Below, in pieces: positions 27,223-36,456 of a stretch of DNA of 64,000 nt (within the stretch, counting starts at the first letter, position 1; every line of letters starts with the position of its first letter). Location of the stretch: assembly GCF_002744735.1 (NCBI RefSeq), contig NZ_KZ319342.1:62001-126000 (forward strand), in the 5' to 3' direction. This stretch comes from Marinobacter guineae. GTDB taxonomy: Bacteria; Pseudomonadota; Gammaproteobacteria; Pseudomonadales; Oleiphilaceae. The position numbers were made by a program, and so were the translations under genes. The notes below the pieces were generated by a model that saw only the letters and a program-made list of their open reading frames with translations, was not told the origin of the DNA and did not search any database.

Positions 27223-28458
27223 CTACGACTCCCTCGTGTTGACGGAACCGGGCGACGATTTCTCAGACGACACATCGTCATCCGAGGGACGGTCGTCACT
27301 CCGGTGTGAAGCGGTTTTGCGGGCCTGTGTTAACCGCGTAATCAGGTTCATGATCCGGCCAGCCCCTTCCACCAGACCGCCCGGCAGAAAGATCACCACC
27401 AGCATGAAGATCAACCCCAGTGAGATGTGCCAGCCACTACCCAAAAATGGTGAGACCACGGCAACAAGTACATCCGCCACCCCATCAGGTAATGCCGAGA
27501 ACCAGTCCTGGATCACCGAGTCATTGATGCGACTGAAGATGTTCTCAAAATACTTGATGATGCCGGCCCCAAGCACCGGTCCAATCAACGTCCCGACGCC
27601 CCCCATAATGGTCATCAGCACCACCTCGCCCGAGGCAGTCCACTGCATGCGTTCGGCCCCGGCGAGCGGGTCCATGCAGACCAGTAAGGCGCCCGCCAGG
27701 CCTGCGTACATTCCGGAGATGACAAACGCCGTCAGTGTGTAGGGGCGGGAGTTGAAGCCTGTGTAGTTGAGCCGGGTCTGGTTACTTTTGACCGCCCGCA
27801 GAATCATGCCGAACGGCGACCGGAATATGCGCAACGACAGGTAGAACATGCCAATCAAAACCAGCGCGCTGACATAAAACCCGACGTTAAACTGCAAATC
27901 CATCCCGAGAAACGGCACCACCGCCGTATCCCCCATCTCAAGCCCAAACAGGGATGGTGAGGCCAACTGGCCACCTTCACTGGCATTATCCAGAATGCGG
28001 GGATCCTCCAGATCAAGTTGCAGCCCGGTTTCGCCGTTGGTGATGGGTGTCAGTACCGAGTACGCCAGGTTGTAGGACATCTGAGCGAACGCCAGCGTCA
28101 GGATAGAAAAGTAGATCCCGGACCGCCGCAACGAGATAAACCCGATCAACAAGGCAAACAGGCCCGACACCACCACGGAAAAAAGGATGGCAGGCACAAT
28201 GTTGATGCTGAGCAGTTTTAACATCCAGAGCGCGGAATAGCTGCCGACGCCCAAAAATGCCGCATGGCCAAACGACAGATAACCGGTCAGTCCAAACAGG
28301 ATGTTGAAGCCAATGGCGAAGATGCCGTAGATGGCGAAACGCTGCATCAGATCCGGGTAACCTGCGCCCAGCGGCGCCATGAGCAGCGGCGTGGCCAGCA
28401 CGAAAACGGTGAACAGGACCATCAGAGCCCTATCGCTTGTACGTAGTTTTTTCAGCAT
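27223..28458 (-). CDS. livM: branched-chain amino-acid-type ABC permease (LivM-like)
   Basis: 411 residues, about ten hydrophobic segments. [20 protein letters not shown] and [20 protein letters not shown] are family signatures of LivM permeases. A charged, serine-rich cytoplasmic tail of about 40 residues ([18 protein letters not shown]) is longer than usual. It forms the heterodimeric membrane channel with the LivH-like protein encoded four bases upstream. Substrate cannot be assigned from sequence; LIV-type, urea-type and short-chain amide systems share this layout. Confidence 0.92.
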   Translation of the reverse strand: MLKKLRTSDRALMVLFTVFVLATPLLMAPLGAGYPDLMQRFAIYGIFAIGFNILFGLTGYLSFGHAAFLGVGSYSALWMLKLLSINIVPAILFSVVVSGLFALLIGFISLRRSGIYFSILTLAFAQMSYNLAYSVLTPITNGETGLQLDLEDPRILDNASEGGQLASPSLFGLEMGDTAVVPFLGMDLQFNVGFYVSALVLIGMFYLSLRIFRSPFGMILRAVKSNQTRLNYTGFNSRPYTLTAFVISGMYAGLAGALLVCMDPLAGAERMQWTASGEVVLMTIMGGVGTLIGPVLGAGIIKYFENIFSRINDSVIQDWFSALPDGVADVLVAVVSPFLGSGWHISLGLIFMLVVIFLPGGLVEGAGRIMNLITRLTQARKTASHRSDDRPSDDDVSSEKSSPGSVNTRES

Positions 28459-28462
28459 GGCA

Positions 28463-29497
28463 TCAAGTCTCCATTACGCCTTTGCGCCCCATGAGTCCAC
28501 GGGGACGAGTCAGCAGAATAATGACTGCCACCAGGTAAATGATGACCTGATCAATGGAGAACCCGAACAGGAAGTCCTTCACCTCCGGCATGGAGGCGAA
28601 ACTCTGCAGGATGCCAAGCAGGAAACCCGCCGCCACCGCACCGGTCAGAGATCCCATACCGCCTACGACCACGACCACAAAACACAGAACCAGAAAGTCC
28701 ATGCCCATGTGATAGTTCGGCGACAGGATCGGGGTGTACATCACGCCTGCCAAACCAGTCACCACGGCAGCCAGGCCAAACATCGCCGTAAACCGTTTGT
28801 CGATGTTGATGCCCAGCAAACCAACAGTTTCCCGGTCTGCCATACCAGCCCGCACCACCATGCCAAAGGTGGTGTAGCGCAAGAAGGCGAAAATCCCGCC
28901 GATAACCACAGCCGCAAACAGGAAGTAAACCAGTCGCCAAATCGGATAGATCACGGAATTTTCCGCCATACCGATTAACGCCCCAACATCAATGGAGCCT
29001 ACAAACGCTTCTGGCGCAGGCTGGGGGATGGGGTTGGCACCGTATACGGATTTGATCACTTCCTGCAGCACAATGGCCAACCCGAAGGTAACCAGTATCT
29101 GATCGGCATGAGGCCGTTTATAGAAGTGCTTGATCAGGCCACGCTCCATCACGATGCCAATCAGTAACATCACTGGAATGGCAAACAGAATGGACCAGAA
29201 CACGGAGTAGTCGATCATCGTCGCGCCAAAATCGCCAAACCACAGCTCGACGTAGGGGACCTGAATCTCCAGTGGCGTGCCCCAGGGGCTCAGTTCGGTT
29301 TCGGAAAGTGTGACTCTTTTGAATGAAAGTAGGTTGTTGAAAGTGACGGTACAGAACGCGCCAATCATGAAAAGTGCGCCGTGGGCGAAGTTCACCACAC
29401 CCAAGGTGCCGAATATCAAGGTCAGTCCCAGCGCAATCAGGGCATAGGCACTGCCTTTATCCAGCCCATTCAGTATTTGCAGAAGGATGGCATCCAT
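28463..29497 (-). CDS. livH: branched-chain amino-acid-type ABC permease (LivH-like)
   Basis: 344 residues with about eight membrane segments. [20 protein letters not shown] and [20 protein letters not shown] at the N-terminus, and [20 protein letters not shown] near the end, are characteristic of LivH. An insertion of about 35 residues after the second helix ([20 protein letters not shown]) sits in the periplasmic or cytoplasmic loop and is longer than in E. coli LivH. It lies downstream of the binding-protein gene, separated by 124 bases that include a hairpin. Confidence 0.92.
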   Translation of the reverse strand: MDAILLQILNGLDKGSAYALIALGLTLIFGTLGVVNFAHGALFMIGAFCTVTFNNLLSFKRVTLSETELSPWGTPLEIQVPYVELWFGDFGATMIDYSVFWSILFAIPVMLLIGIVMERGLIKHFYKRPHADQILVTFGLAIVLQEVIKSVYGANPIPQPAPEAFVGSIDVGALIGMAENSVIYPIWRLVYFLFAAVVIGGIFAFLRYTTFGMVVRAGMADRETVGLLGINIDKRFTAMFGLAAVVTGLAGVMYTPILSPNYHMGMDFLVLCFVVVVVGGMGSLTGAVAAGFLLGILQSFASMPEVKDFLFGFSIDQVIIYLVAVIILLTRPRGLMGRKGVMET

Positions 29498-29563
29498 CGG
29501 TATTTACCTTGTCTGATAACAGGCGCCTGCAGTGCAACAGGCATATCCAGATCTGACTGACGG

Positions 29564-29594
29564 AGGTGCATCAACCGGGGCGGCCAATGCACCT
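29564..29594 (-). promoter_or_regulatory. intercistronic hairpin between binding-protein and permease genes
   Basis: AGGTGCAT and ATGCACCT flank a 15-base loop. Hairpins here are common in ABC operons and protect the abundant binding-protein mRNA or reduce read-through. There is no T-run, so full termination is unlikely. Confidence 0.45.
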
Positions 29595-29621
29595 CACATC
29601 AGAGGTAGCCAAGTGCCGTGA

Positions 29622-30965
29622 TCAGGCTCCTGGATTACACTTACCGAGTGAACCACCCGCAAACATAGGATGATTGGGGTCATAAGTGACTTTGTCTGCA
29701 GAAGTCACATTAACCACTTCCAGCAAATCGAACTCAGAGGTTGGGTTCGCTTTACCGCGAACCACGAGCACATCTTTGAAGCACTGATGGTCGTCGGCGC
29801 GGTACAGGGTCTTGCCGTTGCCCAGTCCGTCAAACTCAAACCCTTCGAGAGCTTCAGCGATGGCACAGGGGTTAAAGCTACCTGCCCGTTCGGCCGCATC
29901 AGCGTAGAGCAGAGTTTGTACGTAACAGGTATGGGCTGCCTGTGACGGGGGCTGGCCATACTCTTTGCCATAGGAGGCGACAAACGCCTTGGAGCCTTCG
30001 TCCTGCAGAGACCAGTGCCAGTTGGTGGAACCGAAAATACCTTTGACGTTTTCACCGGCACCACGGGCCATGAGACGGGAATACAGCGGTACCACAATTT
30101 CAAATTGCTTGCCGTTGACCATCTTCTCGCGCAAACCGAACTGAACCGCGTTGGTCAGTGAGTTCACCATGTTAGAACCGTAGTGATTCAGGATCAGCAC
30201 ATCGGCACCCGAGTTGGTAACCGGAGCAATATAGGATGAGAAGTCGGTCGCGGACAGTGGCGTCCGGACAGCATTCACTGTCTCCCACCCGAGTTCTTCC
30301 GTCGCGGCAATCATGGACTGCTCCTGAGTCCAGCCCCAGGTGTAATCCGCCGTCAGGTGATAGGCTTTGCGGTCGTTTCCATAGTGTTCCGACAGCACAG
30401 GCGCAAGGGCCGCTGCGGACATATAGGCGTTGAAAAAGTGCCGAAAGCCGTTGGCTTTCTTGTCCTTGCCAGTGGTGTCGTTGGAGTGGGTGAGGCCGGC
30501 CATAAAGATCACACCGGCATCCTGACATAACGACTGCACAGCAACTGCTACCCCGGAAGAAGACCCCCCGGTGATCATGATGGCGCCGTCTTTTTCAATC
30601 ATCGCCCTGGCAGACGCACGAGCGGCATCCGATTTGGTTTGGGTATCGCCCGTTACGTATTCGACTTTGCGGCCGAGAATACCGGTGCCTTTGAGCATTT
30701 GTGATGAAAACGTGCCCAGCATGCCACCGTCGCCTTCGCCATTGAGATGCTTTACGGCGAGTTTGTAGGCGCGTAATTCATCGGCACCCTCATCCGCGTA
30801 AGGGCCGGATTGAGGAACGTTGAACCCGAGCACCACACTGCCTTTACCTGGTTCATTCGTGTAAGCACTGGCGGCTCTGGAAAAGATCGTTGGGGCAACA
30901 AGTCCAGCGCCTAGAACAGCACTGCCTTGAAGGAACTTGCGGCGGTTCAGATAATAATTAGACAT
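29622..30965 (-). CDS. ABC transporter substrate-binding protein, LIV type, Tat signal
   Basis: 447 residues from the ATG preceded by CAGGGAGAAAGAT; 24 further upstream codons are not supported. The N-terminus NRRKFLQGSAVLGAGLVAP is a twin-arginine signal ending near AASA, so the protein is exported folded. The mature part has the periplasmic binding-protein type 1 fold (VVLGFNVPQSGPYADEGADE; AIMITGGSSSGVAVAVQSLC; ADVLILNHYGSNMVNSL). It captures the ligand for the downstream permease genes. The ligand is not predictable; amino acids, amides and alcohol-pathway signals are all handled by relatives. Confidence 0.9.
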   Translation of the reverse strand: MSNYYLNRRKFLQGSAVLGAGLVAPTIFSRAASAYTNEPGKGSVVLGFNVPQSGPYADEGADELRAYKLAVKHLNGEGDGGMLGTFSSQMLKGTGILGRKVEYVTGDTQTKSDAARASARAMIEKDGAIMITGGSSSGVAVAVQSLCQDAGVIFMAGLTHSNDTTGKDKKANGFRHFFNAYMSAAALAPVLSEHYGNDRKAYHLTADYTWGWTQEQSMIAATEELGWETVNAVRTPLSATDFSSYIAPVTNSGADVLILNHYGSNMVNSLTNAVQFGLREKMVNGKQFEIVVPLYSRLMARGAGENVKGIFGSTNWHWSLQDEGSKAFVASYGKEYGQPPSQAAHTCYVQTLLYADAAERAGSFNPCAIAEALEGFEFDGLGNGKTLYRADDHQCFKDVLVVRGKANPTSEFDLLEVVNVTSADKVTYDPNHPMFAGGSLGKCNPGA

Positions 30966-31139
30966 ATCTTTCTCCCTGAATTGTTCTTGTTTTATGGTCG
31001 CTGAACACCAGTGATTGTTTTTTGAGCAGGTGTCCACACAACCCTAACCTTCCAGACGTCAAGCGATTAAGCAATAAAAATTCACCCAAGGTACCACTAA
31101 TGTCTAATGTGAGATGTCTGACGCATCGGGGGTCAGATC

Positions 31140-31236
31140 TTGGCGCCTAAACCTGGGTCCAGAAAGGGGGAATATTGCGAGACCGGCCACAAGAAACCCG
31201 GAAAAGCCAGCAGGGCAAGGGCGTAATGGAAGTCGG
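31140..31236 (-). pseudogene. degraded copy of a small membrane-protein gene
   Basis: The minus strand reads HYALALLAFPGFLVAGLAI in one frame, closely resembling SLYTLALLVFLGFAGFLLAG of the intact small protein at 34885-35097. The flanking nucleotides (CCGGCCA.AAGAAA.CCGG..AA and CCAGCAGGGC.AG on the plus strand) also agree. No start codon or remaining frame is present. The rest of the 31.0-31.4 kb interval holds no gene I can support. Confidence 0.5.
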
Positions 31237-31378
31237 CTGCGACGGATAAATGATAATTAACGGTGACTCGTTCAGATCTTCGGGCTGAGGGCGATGGGGC
31301 CTAATCTGGCGGTCTTTTAAAGAGGGCATTCGGGCTAGCGCGGTCGGGCAAAAACCTGGGGCCAGCCCCATCAGGATG

Positions 31379-31771
31379 TCAGTTCCGGTTCTTCAGGACG
31401 GTATAAATCTGGAATGCCGCCCCATCCTGCGTCGAGTTTTCCACCAAGTCCTCAAGTAGTTCGAGTACCCGCTTCTCGTCGTTGCTGCGAAGACCGGGCC
31501 AATACACATAGGGCACCAGATCCGGGTTGCTGATGAAGAAAAGGGCAGTTTCTTCCGGCTTGTTGGCGATGTCTCCGCGCAGGCCGACGGTGAAACGGCG
31601 GTCCTCGCTACCTCTCAGCGTCACCAGAAGAGAATTGTCCCGTTCAATGAACCGGGTTTCCTCGACAGAAATGGGCTCCTCAAGGTCGGGCACTGATGTG
31701 ATGTAGTATTGAAAGCCAAGAAAAACCAGCAACACGACAAGCAGTGCCGCCAGGGCAATGGATTTGATCAT
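31379..31771 (-). CDS. small membrane-anchored protein of unknown function
   Basis: 130 residues from the ATG of MIKSIALAALLVVLLVFLGF, a single N-terminal membrane anchor or uncleaved signal. The soluble remainder (RFIERDNSLLVTLRGSEDRR, FFISNPDLVPYVYWPGLRSN) is not a family I know. A truncated paralogue beginning with the same MIKSIAL segment, and sharing the upstream GGCGTAT-containing flank, lies at 34716-34865. Start choice rests on that paralogy; the ribosome-binding site is weak. Confidence 0.62.
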   Translation of the reverse strand: MIKSIALAALLVVLLVFLGFQYYITSVPDLEEPISVEETRFIERDNSLLVTLRGSEDRRFTVGLRGDIANKPEETALFFISNPDLVPYVYWPGLRSNDEKRVLELLEDLVENSTQDGAAFQIYTVLKNRN

Positions 31772-31923
31772 TAAAAGGATTCCAGGGCCGGTCAAACTGA
31801 AGGCGTATAGTAACCCCCGCCCCGGATGAATTGACACCGAAGCGATAAAAATCGGGTTTTTGGCCCGGTTCTGCGACGAAGCTCTGGCCGATGATCAGCT
31901 ATCTGGCCTTACCCCAGGCTCAA

Positions 31924-32352
31924 TTACTCGACAGTGATCGTGATCTGCTCAGAGACGACGGGCTGACTGTGCGGCACATGGGCGTAATTGCCGAGCAACA
32001 ACTGCAAGGTGTGCTTGCCGGGTGGCAGTGTAATCTCTGTTTCTGTCTGCCCGCCGCCGAAATGCTTGATCTGATCGGTGGCCGGAAGCGGCTGGCTCAG
32101 ATCGGACGGTACACCGGTATCGATCAACAAATGGTGATGGCCGGTACCCTCTTTCTCGACGCCCGCTGGCGCGACGCCCATATTCCGAAGACCAAACACG
32201 ACTTTGAAGGTTTCCCCAACCGTTGCACCATCGGATGGCTGAACGAAGTACAGTTCGGCATTTGCCGGGGCATCCGACATTTTGCTCTCTGCGAACACGG
32301 CGACTGGTGCGATCAACAAAGCTGAAAATAGGGTAATTGCGATCCTGTTCAT
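31924..32352 (-). CDS. DUF4399 periplasmic protein
   Basis: 142 residues. A signal peptide (MNRIAITLFSALLIAPVAVF ending AFA) is followed by a DUF4399 domain: ELYFVQPSDGATVGETFKVV, GTGHHHLLIDTGVP and LPPGKHTLQLLLGNYAHVPH. The histidine-rich GHHHLLID element is the family hallmark and could bind metal. Function is unknown; such proteins are common in marine gammaproteobacteria. Confidence 0.87.
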   Translation of the reverse strand: MNRIAITLFSALLIAPVAVFAESKMSDAPANAELYFVQPSDGATVGETFKVVFGLRNMGVAPAGVEKEGTGHHHLLIDTGVPSDLSQPLPATDQIKHFGGGQTETEITLPPGKHTLQLLLGNYAHVPHSQPVVSEQITITVE

Positions 32353-32430
32353 CTCATTTCCTCCCTGGTGTTTGCCATAGGTGAGTATAGTTGAGGAAAT
32401 GGAGTTTTAACGGCCGGAATTATGTGGTCT

Positions 32431-32784
32431 TCAATCAACTGGAATTGGCGGTGCAGATAGGGCGAACCCGGCGACGGTGGAGTAGAGCATGCGCCCGCCT
32501 GGCTCATCAACAAAGGGCCGGGTCAAAACGTGGTTCACCCAATTTTTGCTATTCACCCAAGGCCCGTAGTGGCGACCAGGCGTTCGCTGCAGCCCGGCCT
32601 GCAAAGACAGGAGGTGCCCCAGCGTGATGCGCTCCACGCCCTGATGGATAACAATCAAGGTGTGCAGGCGCTCAAGACGCGCTGCTTCGCTCTTTACTGC
32701 CGTCTGCCAATCGCTGGTTTCTGCGTGACACAGTAGAGGAGCAAATAGCAGCAGAGCCCGCGTCCAATTAGAAAACCGTTGCAT
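32431..32784 (-). pseudogene. serine hydrolase (beta-lactamase family) remnant lacking the active site
   Basis: 117 residues. A signal peptide (ALLLFAPLLCHA) and the start of a class C-type serine hydrolase (ARLERLHTLIVIHQG) are joined directly to ERITLGHLLSLQAGLQRTPG. In intact relatives about 50-60 residues lie between, containing the catalytic SxxK motif. The protein then breaks off after EPGGRMLYST with an unrelated tail. Loss of the nucleophile and of the C-terminal half means it cannot be an active enzyme. The join is in frame. Confidence 0.7.
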
Positions 32785-32876
32785 ATTTTTCCGGGTTCCG
32801 AATGTTTGTATGTAGGGTAACAGTTTCCATCATTTAGCTACTTTACGTCGGGACATCCCTAGGGGCTCACGATGTC

Positions 32877-32900
32877 AATAAATCCGGGTGTCCCGGTTTT
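32877..32900 (+). repeat. copy a of the TCTGTCCCGGTTT-type repeat
   Basis: Diverged copy (AATAAATCCGGGTGTCCCGGTTTT) of the intergenic motif that recurs through 32-48 kb. It lies just beyond the stop of the serine hydrolase gene. Confidence 0.5.
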
Positions 32901-32911
32901 ACTGGTCTATC

Positions 32912-34231
32912 TCAATCCTTGTTCATCAAATACTCCGCCACCGCCTGATAAGCCGGCAATGAGGTAGGGTCTATCTGGCTGTTGCTGGCCGTTGGGTAAG
33001 AGGCGAAGCGAACCAGCACCATGTTGGCGGTTGGGTCTATGTAGATGGTTTGGCCGTGTACGCCCCTTGCCGCATAGGCCCCATGGGAATTGTGGAAGTT
33101 CCACCACATGCTGCGGTAGCTGCCGCCGGGGAGGGTGGTGTAGCCGGCTTTGGCGAAGGCCTCCTTGTCGCCGCCTGCCTGTATGGTGTCTGCCACAGCT
33201 TCGGAGAATAGTTGGCGGCCGTTGAAGTGGCCTTTGTCCAGCATAACCAGGCCGACTCGGCCAAGGTCTCGCAGACCGGCACTCAGGCCGCCGCCGGCGA
33301 AGGGGGTGCCCTTGGAATCCACGGTCATGTAGGCGTCTTGCTCCGTGCCGGTCGGTTGCCACAGGCGTTCGGACAGCAGGTGCGCGACGTTCTGGCCGCT
33401 TACGCGCGAGATGATCCAGCCCAGAGCGTCGGAATTGATGGTGCGATAACCGAAGGCGACTCCGTGTTCGCCGTTTTGCTCCACGGTTTGCAGGTACTCG
33501 AAGTAGCCATCCGGCCCGCTGTAATCGGCGGGTTTGGGCAGTGGGCTGGCGGCGGCCGAGTATTGCCAGATATCAGCGTTGGGGTCGGCGTAATTTTCGC
33601 TGTAATCCAGCGCGGTGGTCATGTCCATCACCTGGCGCACGGTGGCGCTGCCGAAAGCGCTGTTTGCAAGCTCTGGAATGATGCTGGCCACTTTAGCCTG
33701 GCCGTCCAGTTCGCCCTCGGCCACCAGAATTTCAGCCAGTAAGCCGGTGAGGGACTTGGTCATGGACATGGCGGCGTGTTTGCCAGTTTCGTTCAGGCAG
33801 CCGTTGTAGTGCTCATACACTATCCTGCCGTTGTGCAGAATCAGCAGCCCGTCGGTGTAGTTGGCGGCCAATGATTCTTGCCAGGTCATGGGGGTATCGC
33901 TACCCATCGGCGTGAATGTGATCTTGTCGATTCCGGTATCAGTTGCGTAGGGCAGGGCGTTGGGTGCGCCAATTCCCCGGCTCACCTGGGTGGTGGGCAG
34001 CAGCTCGCGGATGTGGCACACCGTCCAGCGCAGTTTCGGGAAGCTGAAGTAGTTGCTTTGTGGTTGGGTGATGAGCTTGTCGGGTGGTGGTGGAAAGCCG
34101 GTCATCCATTGCAAGGCATTCGGATCCGACGCTTCGGCGTTGAGTGGTGCGTTGGTTTGGTTGCTTGCGAACGCGCCGGTGCTGGTCAGTGTCAGTAACA
34201 CCAGGGCATAAATACGGATGAGGCTGGGCAT
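32912..34231 (-). CDS. serine hydrolase, class C beta-lactamase-related
   Basis: 439 residues with a signal peptide (LVLLTLTSTGAFA). The catalytic SxxK tetrad is SMTK in KHAAMSMTKSLTGLLAEIL (near 155), the tyrosine motif is in FGYRTINSDALGWIISRVSG, and the third box is HGQ in YAARGVHGQTIYIDPTANMV. These are the features of the EstB/6-aminohexanoate-dimer-hydrolase-like esterases rather than true beta-lactamases. A periplasmic esterase or amidase of unknown substrate is predicted. In contrast to the remnant downstream of it on the same strand, this copy looks complete. Confidence 0.88.
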   Translation of the reverse strand: MPSLIRIYALVLLTLTSTGAFASNQTNAPLNAEASDPNALQWMTGFPPPPDKLITQPQSNYFSFPKLRWTVCHIRELLPTTQVSRGIGAPNALPYATDTGIDKITFTPMGSDTPMTWQESLAANYTDGLLILHNGRIVYEHYNGCLNETGKHAAMSMTKSLTGLLAEILVAEGELDGQAKVASIIPELANSAFGSATVRQVMDMTTALDYSENYADPNADIWQYSAAASPLPKPADYSGPDGYFEYLQTVEQNGEHGVAFGYRTINSDALGWIISRVSGQNVAHLLSERLWQPTGTEQDAYMTVDSKGTPFAGGGLSAGLRDLGRVGLVMLDKGHFNGRQLFSEAVADTIQAGGDKEAFAKAGYTTLPGGSYRSMWWNFHNSHGAYAARGVHGQTIYIDPTANMVLVRFASYPTASNSQIDPTSLPAYQAVAEYLMNKD

Positions 34232-34252
34232 GGTGAAGCTCCTTGCGAACCG

Positions 34253-34674
34253 TTAAGGGGCGTTTCTCTCGGACGGATCCGTTTTGAAATCTCTTACCAG
34301 CTGGTGGGGATCAATTCTTTCTCGATGCTCGCTGGCGGCCTGAGCCCACCAAACCAATTGATTAAACGTTCGGCCAAAATAATCAAACCAGGATGCTTGA
34401 TCTTCTCCCTCCTGCGCCGATCCATTCTCTGCAAAGACCTCTTGTGCCTTGGGCACATGTATCATCGCAGAAACCGGCAGACAGCCCAGCTCTGAAAGAA
34501 ACGTACGCATCCCAACCGCTGCACGCATTCCACCCCACTGGCCTGCTGAATAGGTAACGATCGCACTCGGCTTGTAGGAAAACAAAGAGCTGCCTGCGCT
34601 ATTCGAACACCGAGGCGAGCCGGCTTTGGAGGTGTGCTATCGCGTACAGTGCCGAGGAAAACAAGAAACTTCAT
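34253..34674 (-). pseudogene. NADPH-dependent FMN reductase-like gene with frameshifting deletion
   Basis: The first 28 codons (MKFLVFLGTVRDSTPPKPAR, LGVRIAQA) match the N-terminus of the flavodoxin-like reductase family. The next frame continues as SSLFSYKPSAIVTYSAGQWG, then GMRAAVGMRTFLSELGCLPV, and runs to a normal C-terminus. Roughly 70 family residues between the two parts are missing, and the join near 34590 changes frame, so the protein cannot be made. Both halves are otherwise well preserved, which points to a recent deletion. Confidence 0.78.
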
Positions 34675-34715
34675 CTGCAACTCCATATTTTTACAAAAAT
34701 AGACTTGATCGCAAC

Positions 34716-34865
34716 CTAGGCGTAACCCTTCGGGCGCGTTAGCCCTGATACAGAAGGGCCGGGAGTAGCAGGGTAGTGGTTAGCCAGAGTGGTAGGTGCA
34801 TGGTGGTCTCTTTGTTCTTTCCAGACGCAAAGTAGCAGTGCCACCAGGGCAATGGACTTGATCAT
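34716..34865 (-). pseudogene. truncated paralogue of the MIKSIAL membrane protein
   Basis: Starts MIKSIALVALLLC like the gene at 31379-31771, with a related upstream flank, but after about 12 codons the sequence is unrelated. A second tiny frame here (minus, about 34743-34802) reads MHLPLWLTTTLLLLPALLYQ and could be the start of another lost gene. Neither is likely to be functional. Confidence 0.45.
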
Positions 34866-34884
34866 CAAGTGGGTTTCAAACAGG

Positions 34885-35097
34885 TCATAAAGGAGGCGTA
34901 TGGTGACGCTGGCCCCGGACGTATTCACCCCGAAGTGATGAGAATTCAGGTTTAGGCTGAGGAATTACATTGTTTTCTGAGGTGGTGATCTCGATATTGT
35001 TCACCAGGATTTGAGCGCCGGCCAGAAGAAATCCGGCAAATCCGAGAAAAACCAGCAGGGCGAGTGTGTATAACGAACGGGGAAATGTGGAAGTCAT
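34885..35097 (-). CDS. small membrane protein
   Basis: 70 residues. One hydrophobic segment (LYTLALLVFLGFAGFLLAGA) follows a short basic N-terminus; the rest is polar with no known domain. A degraded relative lies at 31140-31236. It may itself be shortened, because the tail is rich in low-complexity polar residues. Coding status is uncertain. Confidence 0.4.
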   Translation of the reverse strand: MTSTFPRSLYTLALLVFLGFAGFLLAGAQILVNNIEITTSENNVIPQPKPEFSSLRGEYVRGQRHHTPPL

Positions 35098-35110
35098 AAC
35101 ACATACCAGG

Positions 35111-35130
35111 TACTAAACCTGTCCCGGTTG
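35111..35130 (+). repeat. copy b of the TCTGTCCCGGTTT-type repeat
   Basis: TACTAAACCTGTCCCGGTTG in the spacer upstream of the small membrane-protein gene. Confidence 0.55.
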
Positions 35131-35371
35131 TTGATGAGAAAAACGGCCTGCGCTTGGGGCGAGGCCGGTGCAAAAGGGCACTGCGGGTCCGTAGCCATAT
35201 TGCCAATAGAGGGGCCATTAATGACCCCAATCCTCAATTCAGATTACGCCTCGTCCGTGCGGCGCATGATGTGACGTCCTGTCCAGGCAGCTCCGTCGCC
35301 TCATCTGAACCCACAATAAGCTATATGCTTTGTCCGCTCTGTTCGTTATCGCACTGACGGTGGAAAGATGC

Positions 35372-35662
35372 CTATGACTCGGATTCGTAACTGATCAGAT
35401 CCACATCTGCTGCTTCGGCACGCAGAGGAACCAAATCCTGATATGCGGCGGAGTTGTGCCATTTATCCACGGTTTCCGGGTCCGGGAAGCGAATAACAAC
35501 GGTGTCCGTGTGGGGGTGTTGCCCGCTAAGTACTTTCGCTCGCGTGCCTCGAAGCACAAGTTCAGCACCCCAGGGCTCCAGTGTTTCTGGAACCCGACTC
35601 CGGTATTCCGCCCATTTGTCTGGGTCTTTTACGGTGATTTGGCCGATTACGTAGGCTGTCAT
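35372..35662 (-). CDS. DUF1330 family protein (intact copy)
   Basis: 96 residues, the standard size. MTAYVIGQITVKDPDKWAEY, VPETLEPWGAELVLRGTRAK and VVIRFPDPETVDKWHNSAAY follow the DUF1330 (EthD-like, dimeric ferredoxin-like) family, whose enzymatic role is unknown. The start is the ATG six codons into the open frame, matching the family start. A second copy at 46147-46287 is identical in layout but lacks 49 internal residues. Confidence 0.88.
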   Translation of the reverse strand: MTAYVIGQITVKDPDKWAEYRSRVPETLEPWGAELVLRGTRAKVLSGQHPHTDTVVIRFPDPETVDKWHNSAAYQDLVPLRAEAADVDLISYESES

Positions 35663-35747
35663 TATCGTTCTCCCGCTCACTCATTCAGGGCATTGCAGCA
35701 ATTTTTGCAAACTCTTCAGCTCACTTCGGGTTAAAAAATCCGGGTTA

Positions 35748-35767
35748 TAATAAATCCGTCCCGGTTA
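35748..35767 (+). repeat. copy c of the TCTGTCCCGGTTT-type repeat
   Basis: ATAATAAATCCGTCCCGGTT, about 50 bases beyond the stop of the DinB gene and upstream of the DUF1330 gene. Confidence 0.6.
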
Positions 35768-35818
35768 TCTTCCACTTCGCCGCAGAGGCATTCGCCTTTC
35801 ATCCTCACTGGGCACTCG

Positions 35819-36361
35819 TTAGTCCTGAGTCTGGTCTGGAATCAGAGCCAAAAGATCCGTCACCCCAATATCTACGCCCGCCTGTGATAGTAGCGTAGAA
35901 ACTTGTCCCCGGTGGTGGGTTTGGTGATTGAAAAAGTGGAGAAGCAAACTGGAAAACCGCCGGTGTGCGGGAACCCCTTTTGTGTTGTGGTAACGGAGCA
36001 CCACCTTCAAGTCATCATCCGATAACGCTTCAACCCCGTCGATGATCTGCCGGTCCAACCACGCTCTTTGCTCGGACAATGCTGCGAAGTCTTCAATCAG
36101 GATTTGGTTCAGGCTGGTAGGGTCGGGGAGATCCGCTACTTCACCTAAAGAGTCGCTTAAAGCTGGATGGCTCGCAAAACGTTTGAGCCAGATGGTGTCG
36201 CCAACAAGGATATGGTTGAGCGTACCGAGAATGGAACCGAAGAACGCGCCACGGTCTCTGGCCAACTCGGCAGGATCAAGCCCGCCGGCAGCCTCGTAGA
36301 TCTTTGCGTTCATCCAGTGATTGTAGGCGGCCATTAACTCAAAGTGTTCTCTCAGACTCAT
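35819..36361 (-). CDS. DinB family protein
   Basis: 180 residues from the ATG six codons into the frame. The four-helix DinB/YfiT-like fold is indicated by MAAYNHWMNAKIYEAAGGLD, LGTLNHILVGDTIWLKRFAS and LLLHFFNHQTHHRGQVSTLL, supplying the three histidines that bind a metal. Members act as metal-dependent, thiol-dependent transferases or are of unknown role. The last 26 codons reappear, diverged, fused to a ChaB N-terminus at 40425-40625. Confidence 0.88.
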   Translation of the reverse strand: MSLREHFELMAAYNHWMNAKIYEAAGGLDPAELARDRGAFFGSILGTLNHILVGDTIWLKRFASHPALSDSLGEVADLPDPTSLNQILIEDFAALSEQRAWLDRQIIDGVEALSDDDLKVVLRYHNTKGVPAHRRFSSLLLHFFNHQTHHRGQVSTLLSQAGVDIGVTDLLALIPDQTQD

Positions 36362-36456
36362 TGTCTTCGCCCTATTCAAAGTCTTTATGCTGAGATTTCA
36401 GGTCTCAGGAAACAACAAAACGTACCAGTAATATAAAGCGCCAACCGCTTTATTTC

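Noticed and set aside
31147-31371. 74-codon minus-strand frame
   Set aside because: The homology to a small membrane protein is in a different frame, so this frame is incidental.
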